This document shows positions 36,871 through 49,289 of a stretch of 64,000 nt of DNA, piece after piece. Every line of letters starts with the position of its first letter. Within the stretch, counting starts at the first letter, position 1. The stretch spans positions 1,054,001 through 1,118,000 of the forward strand of contig JALPQD010000214.1 of assembly GCA_023101885.1 (NCBI GenBank), read 5' to 3'. The position numbers and the translations under genes are program-made. The notes below the pieces were generated by a model that had not been told where the DNA came from, did no database searches, and saw only the letters and a program-made list of their open reading frames with translations. Source of the stretch: Typhlomys cinereus (lineage: Eukaryota > Chordata > Mammalia > Rodentia > Platacanthomyidae).

Positions 36871-37879
36871 ATTTTTGAATATTGTTTGAAAATGAATCTC
36901 CCATGGGTCAGCGAGGATTTCAGGACAATCTGCTAAGAGACAATATCTGGTGTTGGTGTTAGACAATAGAAGGGGAGCTTTCCCACTTGTTAGTTTGTCA
37001 ATTGAAGGCCACTTATATTAGAAAGAAGGCCTAGTCCCTTACTGGCATAGACACCCTGAAGGCATCGAGGGATCTGCACATGCAGAGGGACATAATGTCT
37101 AAAGGACAAGGCTAGATTTGTAAAGGGGTTGGGAACATAGGAAAGGAGGGCATTAGGAGGTGAGTAAGGAGCAAGGACACAAACATTTTGTTTGTATATC
37201 AAAAGCTTTTAATTTCAAAGAATTCCTAAATAAAAAATTCTTAATGAAAAAGGAAATTGCTTCTGATTAAATTACACCATATGATGATCATTTATAAGGA
37301 ATTGAAAATCAAAAATTTCTGTAACTGAGATAATGAACATGTCCATCACTTTACAGAGTGTCTTTGCATATGGTAAAAACTTGGGATGTATTATTACAAA
37401 ATTGTATGTGCACAATATATTCGAGAAAATTACATTAACTTAAAGCACTTGAGCAAAGATAGTGAATGGGTGCTCTCATTATATGGAACATTTTTAACCT
37501 GAAACAGAATAACAGTGGAAAAATGATGATTATCTAGGACTGGGTGGATGGGGAATGAAATTTTGATCAAGAGAATATGCAAGAAAAAGTACTAGACAAT
37601 CACTGTAGTCAATGACGTATCATGGTCTCCTGGTCTGTAAACTTCTTGAGCTCACGTATGAACCATTAAAAGTTTGTTGGTGTATTCCTCAGGATTTTCT
37701 ACATAAAATATCATGTTTTCTGACAACAGACAGTTTTATTTTTTCCTATTCATAATGTCCATATTTTTATAATTTCAAAAAATTGTAAATGGTATTATTT
37801 ATTTTCCTTAACGAATAAGAACATATATACATGTACAGAGAGATGGGGAGGGAGAAAGAAAGTGAGAAAAAATTTCTCT
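36871..37879. other. unassigned sequence
   Basis: No gene. The 36890-37200 part is purine-biased in places and may be an old L1 3' UTR, but I cannot support that firmly. Confidence 0.4.
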
Positions 37880-38300
37880 TTTGACTTGGGAGATGGCACA
37901 GTCAGTAACTTCTTACAGTATCAGCATGAAGACCTAAATTCTATCCCAGCACAGAAATAAAATTAGAACCGCAATGTGGTTTTATAATCCCACTACTTGG
38001 AAGACTGATGCAGGAGGATCCCTTTGAACATGGCATGTTGGCCAGGCAGTCCAGTGAATCTTTGAGTTTCAAGTTCAGTGACAGATGTCGTCTAAAAAAA
38101 ATAAGATGCACAGAAGTAAAGATAAATAGACAGACAGACAAACAGACAGACAGACTGGAAGACCTCCCTTTTTGACCTCCTAGAACACAAACACACACAC
38201 ACACACACACTCACATTCACATACATACACACACAGGGATGTGTACACAAGCACATGTGAATTCAAGGGTGTATACAAATGAAGTAATTAATATTTTATT
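37880..38300 (+). mobile_element. B4-like SINE with AGAC and CA repeats
   Basis: A tRNA-like head (GACTTGGGAGATGGCACAGT) is followed by a B1-like body: AATCCCACTACTTGGAAGAC, TGCAGGAGGATCCCTTTGAA and GGCCAGGCAGTCCAGTGAAT. This composite is typical of B4 SINEs. The tail holds (AGAC)n at about 38129-38155 and (AC)n at about 38188-38210. Confidence 0.75.
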
Positions 38301-39240
38301 GTTTTAATCTACTTGGTTTATTTTGTTTTCTCTACCATTTCATTTCTATCTTCTTTTCCAAAAATGTTATTTTGCTGAAATATTTAGTCCCTTTGTCTCC
38401 TAGTAGTTCTCCTAAACTTTAATTTAACATTAACTTAAAATCTGACTAATATCAGTTTATTTTTCAATAATATATGTAAAAATATTTTTCAGCGAGTGGG
38501 TCGCTTCTTCTTAGCTTCTTTGATGCTATTGTGGTGATAACATACTTATCTTTTTACATTACAACCCAATCAATTTACTTTAAATTATTTTTAGGAAGTT
38601 TCTTTTTTTATTCTTTGACAGTTGCAAAAATGTATGTACACTATTTTTAATTTTTTGTTTAATTGGATAAAAACATCTATTTTTCTTTACATTTGTAAAT
38701 ACTGTTATTTTTAGTAGTCTTTATTTATTTTTACATATTTGAGATATAATGTACAATATTATTTTTAGCTTGAGAGACATTGTTTAGCATGCTCAGAGTT
38801 TAAATTTACTGGGTATGAGTTCTCAGTGTTTGTTAAATTGGGGGCTTATGTGTTTCTTTTTCTTCTTGTAAAAAGCTTTTTCATTTTTAATGATTGTAAC
38901 TTTGATGATCGTTATCCCTCATTTCCATTTGTCAATTACACCATCCATTCTGCTCTTTGGTCTCTCTTCGTATATATTTATTCGTTTCTAATGAAAGTTC
39001 AATGTTGCTACTACCAGAATGAATCTGTTTTTAAGTTCCTGTAGGGAATGCTTTTGTCTTATTTATTACAATTTAAATTCCAGATATCTCATTTAGTTTC
39101 TCTTTTAAAATAATTTATATTTCTATTTGTGACAATATGATGCTCATACTTTCCTGCAAATTTTCAAAGATGTGTTTATTTATGTCTTCAAACACATTCA
39201 CTATGATGAGTTTACAACGTTTGTGCCAGTTCCACATCAC
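38301..39240. other. AT-rich sequence, no feature recognised
   Basis: No gene. It could include very old L1 or HAL1-like sequence in antisense, but this is not supported well enough to call. Confidence 0.4.
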
Positions 39241-39847
39241 TGGAAGAAAAAAAAAAAAAAAACAACAAAGCATAATTCAGAACATCAGAGACCCTACATT
39301 AATCATCAGAAACCAGGCCAGCCTAATCTCTCCCCATCCTAAAGCTCAGGGAAATTTGTGGAAGAGGGTGCGGTAATATTGTAAGAGCCTAAAGATGGGG
39401 AGGAGTAATAATATGCAAGATACTCCACACAAGTTAGGGCCGAAGTAATCATAATAGGACTTTGCATGACCTGCGCAATTACCAACATATCATTGAACCC
39501 CCAAAGGTTTGCATGGATCACAAGCACTAGGATCCTTAGAGGCAAGGCATTAACAGGCACAATAGTGTTCCTATACTAAAGGGAACACAAGAAAGAGCTC
39601 TAGGCAATGCTACTGAGTCCTTACACCTCATCAGAGAGGAGGACCCAGAGGGAAGTTTGACGTGCACAAAGGATGCTCCAGGAATGGGGGGGGGGGCTGG
39701 GAAAAAGGGAGGGAAGACGGTACTGAAAAGGAAAGGGAAAAGGGGGAGGGAGCAAGGGGATCCAGGGAGGGGTGGAGGGAGGATGGGGTACCTATCAAGT
39801 TTGTATGAGTGGAAAAAACAAAAACAAAAACAAATTAATAAAAAAGA
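39241..39847 (+). mobile_element. 5'-truncated LINE-1 3' UTR
   Basis: It aligns with the 3' UTR of the full-length L1: CATAATTCAGAACATCAGAG, ATCTCTCCCCATCCTAAAGC, a G-rich tract at 39680-39785, and TATCAAGTTTGTATGAGTGG before an A-rich end. An A run sits at its 5' edge (39246-39261). No clear TSD. Confidence 0.88.
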
Positions 39848-40505
39848 CTTATTCAGGAACATTTATTATTATTTAATGCACCCCAGAAAAATAAGTATGC
39901 AATTCGGCTTTTTGTATATTATACTCATTTTCATGCAAGCAGCAATAATTTAAGTAAGACAGTATGATCAATGGAAAAAAATCACCTCTTTCCTAGTTAC
40001 ATTGCCATTACTGCTTGTTAAATGATTTCCTGTACTTATTCTGTCAAGATTCTATTATTTCTCATTTGTAGCTACTGAAACCTACTTGTCTTGATTAGCT
40101 AGTGATCTGTAAGCTATTGGACAGTTTCCTTAAATTCTCTTGGAAGTACAGATGTCTCTCAGCCTTAGCCCAGGGCTCTGTGCACGTGTGCCATGATGTG
40201 ACCCCAATGCTGCAGCAGTCAGTATTTTCACCTAAGACTTTATTTTCTACTTTGACAGGGTCACAAAGTCAGAAAAAAGTGAGGCTCTCCTAGCATCTCC
40301 TCAGAGTCTCTCTAGTCACATACAAAGCTCTGTATATGAACGTGTCCTATTGCATTTCTTAAAATATGTCAAATTTTAATTGTTCCCTGTCTGCATCTCT
40401 GCATTTCCTTTCTGTCTCCATTGGTTTTGCCCTTACAGATTTCTAAAAAATAATAGTTTCTGTTTTTTGGCTGCTGTTGTTAATCATTTTTTGAAGAGTG
40501 CCACT
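39848..40505. other. AT-rich sequence, no feature recognised
   Basis: No gene or identifiable repeat. Confidence 0.45.
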
Positions 40506-40877
40506 CTCACAAAGCCACTTTATTTTTTTCAGGATTTTTTATACATTTTTTATTATTATTTCCACTCATACAATCTTAATAGGTACACCGGTTCCCTCCC
40601 TCCCTCCTCCTCCTCCCCCGAACCCCCTGCTCCACCTCCCTTCACCCTTCCATCCCCATCCCCCAGTGCCTCCTGCCCCAATTCCCAGAGTCCTTTCTTG
40701 TGCATGCCTGACTCTCCTCTGGGCCTCCTCTCTGATGACGTACAAGGACCCAGTGGCATTTCCCTGAACGCTTTCCTGTGTTCCCCTTAAGCATAGGAAC
40801 ACTACTGTGGCTGCCAATCCCTTGCCTCCAAGGATCTTGGTGCCTTTAGCAGATGCTAGACTCACAAAGCCACTTTA
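40506..40877 (-). mobile_element. 338-bp LINE-1 3' end with perfect 17-bp TSD
   Basis: The L1 piece at 40523-40860 is flanked by identical CTCACAAAGCCACTTTA at 40506-40522 and 40861-40877. The sequence is the antisense of the L1 3' UTR, with a poly-T start and a C-rich tract at 40595-40640. It stops within the UTR at AGATGCTAGA. Confidence 0.96.
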
Positions 40878-41363
40878 AATCATGTCAAATAAAAGTTCAA
40901 CGAGATGATAGAGAAGCCAAAAAGGGAAAATTTTGTATGCTTTATGCAATTTGAGGAACATCGATCTCATTATTCTTCCTCTCCACCATTCAATAGAAGG
41001 TTAAGGTTTGTCACAACGATTGCTATGAAACTGCTATTCCTCAAAGACATTGAAGTGAAGGAAGTGATGAGAAGAGAGCAACTTAGAACATTACCAAACT
41101 GTTCTAGTTTCAGCTGTGGTTCTTGAGTAAACATTTCAGGGAAATTTGCGGTTCTAGATAATTTTCAGAAATCTGAAAAAGCTGATTTTCATATATCTGG
41201 CAGCAATGTTTCTTTCACACTGATCTTTACCCTGAAAGTGCTTTAACCACTAATATTTTAATAATGTTTTAAGTTTACATATTACATCTGAGATCATAAA
41301 AATCAAAACTCGTATACTGTTACAATTAAACTGCATGTCATTAACTTTGAGATTACCTACTAA
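40878..41363. other. AT-rich sequence, no feature recognised
   Basis: No gene or identifiable repeat. Confidence 0.45.
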
Positions 41364-41418
41364 TATTTGCACATTTTAAAAAAAATTTTGTTTATTCAAT
41401 TGTGAGTGTGTGTATGTA

Positions 41419-41462
<44 letters not shown>

Positions 41463-41689
41463 ATCATGGGCGAATTTCGGGAACCACCATGGACCACCTC
41501 CACCTCCTCCTTGTTTACTCTGTCCCGGGGATTCACAGGCTCCGCCCTACTAAGACCAGAAACACAGGCAGCCCCGGCGTCCTCCAGGCGTCTGTACGTG
41601 GGGTCTAGGATCCGAACTCAGGACCTTCCACCTGCAAGGCAGAGTCTTAACCCCTGAGCCACTTCTCCAACCCCTATTTGCAAAATTTT
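41364..41689 (-). mobile_element. B2-superfamily SINE, younger subfamily
   Basis: Body 41378-41674. Imperfect TSDs TATTTGCACATTTT (41364-41377) and TATTTGCAAAATTTT (41675-41689). The head in antisense is TTAACCCCTGAGCCACTTCT; box B in antisense is GGATCCGAACTCAGG. It carries a (TG)n tract at about 41404-41459. Confidence 0.9.
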
Positions 41690-42520
41690 TAAAGCTAATA
41701 ATAATTGATATCATTTTCATATGCAAAATTAAAACTATGCTTAGAATTTTATTTCTATAGTTATAATAATATAATAAAATGTATATAATTTTATCTTTAG
41801 AAGATCATACAGTTATGGTACTTTAAAATTAACAGAATATTTTACATGTGATAAAACAATATGTATAATGGCACATGCTAGTTTAAACATTTGGAATACA
41901 ATAAATACTGTACTCAGTAACTTAATTTCAAATATTTCAAAAACAGTATCAGACTTTGTATATATATACACTTTGTTGTCATGAAGTTTATGTTTTTGTG
42001 CAGAGAATAAAACAAACTAGTAAAATTATGACAAAAGTAATATCAGATGAAAAATAATATTTTGTGAGGAGAACCCATGTACTGAGGCAGTATTAGAATC
42101 TGAACATATTTAAAGTATCATCAACAAAAATTTCTTCTAAAGAAATTCTTTTGATATGGTCAGGTTTTAGATATCCACACTACAGAACAGTTCACACCAA
42201 TAAAGCAATAAATAAAATGACTTAACTTGAAAAGGGGTTAGTTAAAGGGGTTGGTTATAGTTACAAAATAAATGTACTTCGTCCCACAGAAAATGCAGTA
42301 AGAGAAGCAAGCAATGAAGCAGTATGAAAGGCAATGGAAACAGATTCCTAATTTAAATATTTGTACATACTCTGCCTTTTCCAAGATCATATAAAATTTT
42401 ATTAAATACAATGGAAAGATATTTGAAAAGACAGGACATAAGGTAATAACATTGTCTGATTTTGTTTTGCATGCATACATTTAGCTCTTCTGTCATAGAT
42501 CCCTTCTAGTCATAATTAGG
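41690..42520. other. AT-rich sequence, no feature recognised
   Basis: No gene. A short TATATATATA run lies near 41960. Confidence 0.45.
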
Positions 42521-42665
42521 TTTTCTGAAACAGGTTCCCAGGTATGTTATCTGGCCTCAAATTCACTAGATAGCTGACTGTGAAACTGTCATTCTCTGGC
42601 TGACCTCTTGCTCCAAAAGGTAGAATTATAGGCATGTGACTCTCCACCCAGCCTTCAGCTTTTAA
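42521..42665 (-). mobile_element. B1 SINE (7SL-derived), diverged
   Basis: The plus strand is an antisense B1: TTTTCTGAAACAGGTTCCCA, GGCCTCAAATTCACTAGATA, TAGAATTATAGGCATGTGAC, then CCACCCAGCC. The order and spacing match B1 of rodents. Confidence 0.82.
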
Positions 42666-43438
42666 GAACTGAGTGACACAAAAGGAGCTCATTAAAAGGA
42701 ATATTCAATGCACAATGCATTCAGTCTTCATTTTGGTTGTAGTAATGGGAGAGTTGAATAGATTGTTTGAACAATAAAACAAAATGGGAATTCAAGACAC
42801 ATAACTTTGTCATATTAAGCACTGGAGAAAAAGGTAAAGCTAAACATGTTTTCTTGATTTTTGACTTTAGTTGGGAAATTGAGAATCAAATGTTTCCCTT
42901 GATAACATTAAATTTGAGGTGCCTTAATAGAACTAGCTACTTCCCTCTGGAGCTCAGTGTAGAATCAAAAAGAGTAATTCCTGTTGGTAAGTTACCAATA
43001 ATTTCAAAATTGCAACAACACATTAAACTAGGTATTGGATGAATCTATGTCCAAGGAGCTTGTCCAGACTGAGGGGCTCTTGTTTTTTTAGACAAATAGC
43101 ACTTTTTTCCAGATAATCAAATGAATGTGCATAGGAGAATGCATCAGAAACAAAGTAACTGAATGTGAGGTTAGCTGCTCAGTCATCATTATCGAGTTTA
43201 GAAGAGAAGTTGAGATCATCAACATGTGCCTCATACAGCTTAATTGTTAACAGGAAAGCAGTTAATGAGAAGTTTAAATGATTCTAAAGTTTATTCTAAA
43301 TATGTTGTATAACTTAATTGGAAGGAAGTAAGAAAAACTGTGAAAAGAACTGAAGATAATTTGAAAAATGCAAAAATAAGAGGTTTATACAGTAATACAT
43401 CTATGATCTAATGCATAAAGTATTCTATACTGCTGTTT

Positions 43439-43486
<48 letters not shown>

Positions 43487-43951
43487 ATGACCCTGAAATA
43501 CCTGAAATGGTCATCTGAGCAGAAGTGGAAGAACACTCTTGGAAAAAAAAAATAACAGGCTATTGTGAGGAACATATTCATGATTTACAGCAATTATTTT
43601 TAAACAAGACTAGTCAGCATGCTTTGCTTCTGTAGCTGGCTACAGCTGCACAGTTGCAGATATAAAGAAGATTAATCTGGGGCATAAGAGAGGGGGAGAG
43701 CATTGCCCAGATGCAAGGAAGGATCCACCTGGATTGGTGTGATAGGTCATCACAAATGAGTCGCCACATAAGTGAAGTGAGGATGAAGTGAAGAGGATGA
43801 AGTGAAGATTAATAGCAAAGCAATAGAATTGATAGACTGAAGATTTGGGGATGAAAAGTAACCCGTGGATTGAGAATTTCTGTAGCAGAAGCAGGGAGAA
43901 ATATTTTTGGGAAGCAAATTTCAAAAAAGGGCCAGTATCCCCACATTGAAG
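42666..43951. other. unassigned sequence with long (GT)n
   Basis: No gene is seen. A pure GT microsatellite of about 22 units lies at 43440-43484. Confidence 0.6.
43440..43484. repeat. (GT)22 microsatellite
   Basis: Uninterrupted GT dinucleotides that are not part of a recognised SINE. Confidence 0.97.
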
Positions 43952-43970
43952 ACTTTTTTTTTAATTTTTC

Positions 43971-44077
43971 AAAAATATGGAATGCTTCATGAATTTGCGT
44001 GTCATCCTTGCGCAGGGGCCATGCTAATCTACTCTGTATCATTCCAATTTTAGTATATGTGCTGCCGAAGCGAGCAC
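43971..44077 (-). pseudogene. U6 spliceosomal snRNA retropseudogene
   Basis: The minus strand matches the full 107-nt U6 snRNA, starting GTGCTCGCTTCGGCAGCACA at 44077 and ending CATATTTTT at 43971. I count about four substitutions, in the GAACGATAC, GAGAAGATT and TTCGTGAAGCG regions. An A-rich stretch follows the 3' end. Imperfect repeats CACATTGAAGACT (43952-43964) and CACACTGAAATCT (44078-44090) suggest a decayed TSD. The 60 bases upstream lack a TATA box or a proximal sequence element, so this is an L1-mobilised copy rather than a working gene. Confidence 0.95.
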
Positions 44078-44090
44078 CACACTGAAATCT

Positions 44091-45549
44091 TAAGAGCAAG
44101 ATGGCTCATTCAAGAACATGCATTGGAACATTTTGTAAGAACGGAGAAGCTGAAAATTTTGTCAAATTAATGACTATTTCTGAATCAAGAATTTAGGATG
44201 ATGGGAAAAAGAAAAAAAGGATGGCTGAGAGAAAAAGAAGAAAATCAGGTTTTCCTGATTTGTAGAATCTCTTGTAATGAAAGTATGACAGAAAAAGCAA
44301 GACTATGGTTCTATTAGAAGGCTACTGGGATTAGTTGAAGAAAAATGGAAACTAATGACAGACTTTCCTTGAAAGACTTAATGAGGGATAAGGAGTGATA
44401 GCCCTTCTTTACTGGATTTAATTGCAATGCTTCAACCAGTGAGAGTTAGGATTGAAATATGAGCATCCAATATAGACCAGCATTCTTAAATTTCTGTTGT
44501 CTAAATATCCATAAAATTTCCATTTACGAAGTTTAATCTTCCAATTTGTTATTTCATCTATTTTTATACGTACTAAGAAACCAGTTACAAAGAAATAAAT
44601 CTTGTTCAAGGGTATTCAGCAACTGACAAATCAAGCATTATTTAATCCTCTGATTATGGAACCTTAATCTATCAGTCAACCATTTCTCTTCTGATCTTGC
44701 CTTTAACTAAAAGAACAGAGACTTCAGTCAAGGATCAACATATAACTACTGTGCTTTGGCCTTATAAATGCTGAAATTAAGTTAGTTGGTGATAAGTGAA
44801 TTTTCTAGTATTTGAGTTAATAAAGACCTAGCTAAGATTACAGCACACTGACTTCAGACCTTCAACCTAAGGTAGGGATTTCAAAATTCTAAATAAACAG
44901 TATCTCCAAAAAAAGATTTCTTGTTAAACTGCTTCTTGTTTGAAAGTCTGGATTTGAAAGTCTATGAGTATAAAATTCTAGTCCAAGTAAAAGGCAGGAA
45001 ACTGTCTACTTGTGAATACTTTTGTCTTCCAACAGAATAGAGAGAAAATCATGAGATGAAAAGCTCCCATAGATTCCAAAGGGTTGTCTGAGTGTAAAAG
45101 AGATGCAGTGTCTGAAAATGTTTTATATATTGAAGCATTTTAAGATCTTGGAGTATTACAAGTAAATGATTTAACTACTTTCAGCTGTCCTGTAAGTTGT
45201 TCATAATCACTGATTCTGCTTTTCAGATGAGCATAATAAAGTGCTCAATATAGCTCTTTCAACCGCACAGCAGTGCTGACTCGTCACTATGAGATGCTCA
45301 GTCACACAGGATATCTTCACATCCAAGAAAAGCCAAAAACAAAACAAAACAAAAAAAGAATGACAGTCCATACAGCAGCAGTGATAGTGGTCTTGTATGT
45401 CTGGAACTTCATTTATTGTTAGCAAAATGTGGAATCTTTGCAAAGGTAATATTTAACCAAATTTACTATATAGTTTGAACTCAGTCACTTTGTAAGAAAT
45501 TATTGCACTTTCAGTTTGAATGTGCATATTCGTAAATCTGATCTACAAA
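44091..45549. other. AT-rich sequence, no feature recognised
   Basis: No gene or identifiable repeat; an (AAAAC)n run lies at about 45339-45355. Confidence 0.45.
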
Positions 45550-45593
45550 CAAGGTCTGATTTTTTTTATTTATTCAATTGTGCGTGTATGCGT

Positions 45594-45626
<33 letters not shown>

Positions 45627-45846
45627 AGTAGAACCACAGACGAATTCGGGAACCACCATGGACGCCTCCACCTCCTTGTTTACTCTGCCCCGGAATTCAC
45701 AGGCTCCTCCCTACCAGGACCAGAAACTCAGGCTGCCCCCGCTTCCGCCTGGCGTCTATACGTGGGCCTAGGATCAGAACTCAGAACCTTCTGCCTGCAA
45801 GACAGAGGCTTAAACCCTGAGCCACCTCTCCAGCCCAAGGTCTGAT
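45550..45846 (-). mobile_element. B2-superfamily SINE, younger subfamily
   Basis: Body 45561-45835, with TSD CAAGGTCTGAT at 45550-45560 and 45836-45846 (perfect). It ends in antisense TTTATTTATTCAATTGTGCG and a (TG)n tract. Its head in antisense is GAGCCACCTCTCCAGCC. Confidence 0.95.
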
Positions 45847-46230
45847 GTTTTAAGCTAAATTACAACACCAATTAAAAAAATTAATGCTTTTCTTCGATAT
45901 TCACCAGTGAGGATCTAAGGTAGTGGTGGGTCTAGTGTATATATACTAGAATATATAGAATATATGCATAGAATACTAGTATATAGATAAAAGAAGATAT
46001 GTAGTAAAATAAGAACATATACAACAATTAATTTATTTCACACAGTGAAGGAATACTGTTGGAGATGAGACTTCTTTGAATATTCTTCTAAGAAACATCA
46101 GTTTAGGGAAACTAAAACATTTATGAAAGCAACATGAGAAATATGAGAAAATAAGTTATTTATGACAAAGTTTTTAGAACTAAAGGCTGTATAAACTAAA
46201 CTGTCTCAAAGAAGAATCTTAAAGTGGTAC
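45847..46230. other. AT-rich sequence, no feature recognised
   Basis: TATA-rich stretch near 45938-45995; nothing else. Confidence 0.45.
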
Positions 46231-46341
46231 TCATTTGCTATCACCATGGTTGGGAAACTGATGCACAAGGATTTCCCCAAGATCAAGGTCAGCCTACGAA
46301 ATATAGTGAGAACCAAGCTAGAAAAAAATAAAATAAAAAGG
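46231..46341 (+). mobile_element. B1 SINE fragment, diverged
   Basis: The sense B1 3' half: GGGAAACTGATGCACAAGGA, AAGATCAAGGTCAGCCTACG, AATATAGTGAGAACCAAGCT, then an A-rich tail. Confidence 0.72.
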
Positions 46342-46859
46342 TGTCATATATAATTATTTTAATATTTCATTATCAACCTTTGAAGAATCAATCAAAGATT
46401 AATATGATCGGTTATAGTTTTGTTAAAGGATCAAAGGATAAAACCACTTTCTAAACATATATGTTTAGACTCATTGATTAGTGCAACTCTCAGCCTTCAC
46501 CCTAGCAGGATGCTACAAGACATAACTGTAGAAAACAGCTTCCCTAAAAGCAAAGTGCATTTAATTTATAAAGAAGTCTATGCATAACACTGCTGGGAAA
46601 AATAAACAATAAACAGAAAATCAACAAGAAAAAATTCCAATACTGAAAAGGAATTACACACATTATACAATATTAAAATGTCAAAGAAGAGGAAACATGA
46701 TGCAGAAACAGAATAAAAGCCAAAAACAAACCAAGATAAGAAAGCTTGTAGCATTAATGATATTATTGGAACTAGAAATAGAGCAATAGACAGAGATAGA
46801 AGACATTTTAGGAATAAAACTTAAATAAATATTATGATTGGTTAAGTTACTGCACAGTA
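46342..46859. other. AT-rich sequence, no feature recognised
   Basis: No gene or identifiable repeat. Confidence 0.45.
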
Positions 46860-47740
46860 GATAACACATGATTTTTTTTAATTTTTTAACATTTTTATTA
46901 TTATTTCCGCTCATACAAACTTAATAGGTAGACCAGTTCCCTACCCCCCTCCTCCCCCTGAACCCCCTGCTCCTCCTCTCTCCCTCCCCATCTCCCAGTG
47001 CCTCCCCCCCAATTCCCAGAGAGTCCTTTATTGTGTATGCCTAACTCTCCTCTGGGTCCTCCTTTCCGATGACGTACAAGGACCCAGTGGCATTTCCCTG
47101 AACCCTTTCTCGCGTTCCCCTTAAGCATAGGAACACTACTGTGGCTGTCAATTCCTTGCCTCCAAGGATCTTGGTGCCTTTAGCCGATGTTAGACTTTGT
47201 GAGGTCAATAGTGTGTTGGACATTACGCAGGGCATGCAAAGTCCTATTATGATTGCTTCAGCCCTAACTAGTGTGGAGAGTCTTCAAATCATTACTCCTC
47301 CCATCCTTTTGCTCTTACAATCTTACCGCCCCCTCTTCGGCAAATGTCCCTGAGCTTCAGGATGGGGGGAGATTAGGCTGGCTTAGTTCTATGTGGATGA
47401 TATAGAGTCTCTGAAGTTCTGAGTTGTGATTTGTTGATTTTCTTTTGCAGTTTTGCTGCTCCTGCAATGCCTTTCACTCCATCCTGATGGGCACTGTATG
47501 TCACCCCCTGGTCAGAGACATAAAACCGTTAAACTGGAGTCTTGTTATAATAGCACATTCAAGGGTAGATGTAATAAAAGCAGGAAACCTCAGTGAGGGA
47601 GGGGTCAGTCACCCATTTGCAAAATGATCACCTTTCATCTGCCAGACTATATGCCCTCCCCTTCTGGTGAGATCATACCCCCTCAGTTGTACATGATCAG
47701 GAACGAAAGTCTGTGAACTTAACCAGGGATAATACATGAT
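46860..47740 (-). mobile_element. 855-bp LINE-1 3' UTR with 13-bp TSD
   Basis: Body 46873-47727, with TSDs GATAACACATGAT (46860-46872) and GATAATACATGAT (47728-47740), one mismatch. It is antisense to the L1 3' UTR and extends to AACTTAACCAGG, matching about 11929-11940 of the full-length element. Confidence 0.94.
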
Positions 47741-48013
47741 ATTTAAGAAGTGATTATATATTGCTTTTTCTAATTCATGTTTAAAGTGTGTTTCTGATTT
47801 GTGTTAGAATACACAAGTTTTTCGATGGAAGTTGTGGTAAGTTGCTATTCCTCGCTCTTAGAAACATCCTATAAAGAAAACAGGAGCAAACATTGCTGTG
47901 TAGTATTCAGATATCAAAGTATTTGAATTTTTTAGAAACATTTTTGGTTTAATGTAGACTCTAATCAACAATGCAGACTTAGGAAATTCTTTGTCTTGAA
48001 AAAGTTAAATTAT

Positions 48014-48238
48014 AAAAATGCAGAGGGTCTGGAGAGGTGGCCCTGTAGTTAAAAGATTATGGTTTGCAAGCAGAAGGAAAAATGCCAGGTAGGAATGGCA
48101 GAAGTGTCAACTTCCAGCCTTGGTAGGTGGAGCTTGGGAAATTCCAGAGTGAAATAAAATGTAGGTAGAAGCATTCCAGGAAGATTCCCAAAGTCACCTT
48201 ATTCCTCCACAGGGACATACAGTGCTCTCCGAAACACA

Positions 48239-48285
<47 letters not shown>

Positions 48286-48319
48286 ATAAGCACACAATAA
48301 ATAATCAAAAATGCTGAGG
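48014..48319 (+). mobile_element. B2-superfamily SINE, older subfamily
   Basis: Body 48027-48306. TSDs AAAAATGCAGAGG (48014-48026) and AAAAATGCTGAGG (48307-48319). The body carries CTTATTCCTCCACAGGGACA, then (CA)n at about 48236-48282 and AATAAATAA. The box B is deleted or badly decayed. Confidence 0.88.
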
Positions 48320-48461
48320 ATGTATCTGGTTTAATATTTACATACATTTTGATATTAAGAATATCAAATAATAGATTACTCTTCAGAACAGATAGAAACA
48401 TTGATAAAATGCCAAGTACCTCAACAAGAGTAAGTGATCAAATCATATTTTTTTCTTTTTT

Positions 48462-48992
48462 GAAATACTTTAAATTCTTTTTTAATACATTTTTTGTTAT
48501 TATTTCCGCTCATACAAACTTAATAGGTACACCAGTTCCCTCCTTCCCTCCTCCTCCCCCCGAACCTCCTGCTCCACCTCCCCTCACCCCTCCCTCCCCA
48601 TCCCTCAGTGCCTCCTGCCCCAATTCCCAGAGAGTCCTTTATTGTGCAAACCTGACTCTCCTCTGGGCCCTCCTACAAGGACCCAGTGGCATTTCCCTGA
48701 ACCCTTTCCCGTGTTCCCTTAAGCACAGGAACACTACTGTGGCTGTCAATCCCTTGCTTCCAAGGATCTTGGTGCCTTTAGCAGATGCTAGACTTTGTGA
48801 GGTCAATAGTGTGTTGGACATTGCACCGGGTATGCAAAGTCCAATTATGATTGCTTCGGCCCTAACTTGTGTGGAGTATCTTGCAAATCATTGCTCCTCC
48901 CATCCTTTTGCTCTTACAATCTTACCGCCCCCTCTTCTGCAAATCCAGAACTTCAGAGACTATATCAACCACCTAGAAATACTTTAAATTCT
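48462..48992 (-). mobile_element. LINE-1 3' end with 5' inversion and perfect 17-bp TSD
   Basis: TSD GAAATACTTTAAATTCT at 48462-48478 and 48976-48992. The main body (48479-48944) is antisense L1 3' UTR. The last 31 bases (48945-48975, CCAGAACTTCAGAGACTATA...) are in the opposite orientation and correspond to 11602-11634 of the full-length L1. About 46 bp of intervening L1 sequence is missing at the junction. Confidence 0.94.
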
Positions 48993-49289
48993 GACGTCAC
49001 ATTTCATACTTTTATTTCTTATGCTTGTATTTTTCTCTATTGTTTTTGACTATAACTTACTTCAATTAGTCTCTTTATTTTGACTATAAAATTTTTAGTT
49101 TTTCATTATGATTAGATGTTTGTTTCTACTTCACATTTTAATTATTTTTGTTAGATTCAACAAGTTATTGAAAGGAAAGCAAAAAAAATTTCAATGGAAA
49201 AACAAAATTTAAATAGAATGTTAAGTTATATATAATATATCATGCAATAAAGTATTAACTGTATAATATTCTAATTGAAAAATTCCATT

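Noticed and set aside
36890..37200. possible L1 3' UTR
   Set aside because: Only a mild purine bias; no shared motif firm enough to call.
43971..44077. working U6 gene
   Set aside because: No upstream TATA or proximal element; an A-rich tail and probable TSD mark a retrocopy.
48349..48987. 212-codon open frame on the plus strand
   Set aside because: It runs through the antisense strand of an L1 3' UTR; the proline/serine-rich translation comes from the C-rich tract.
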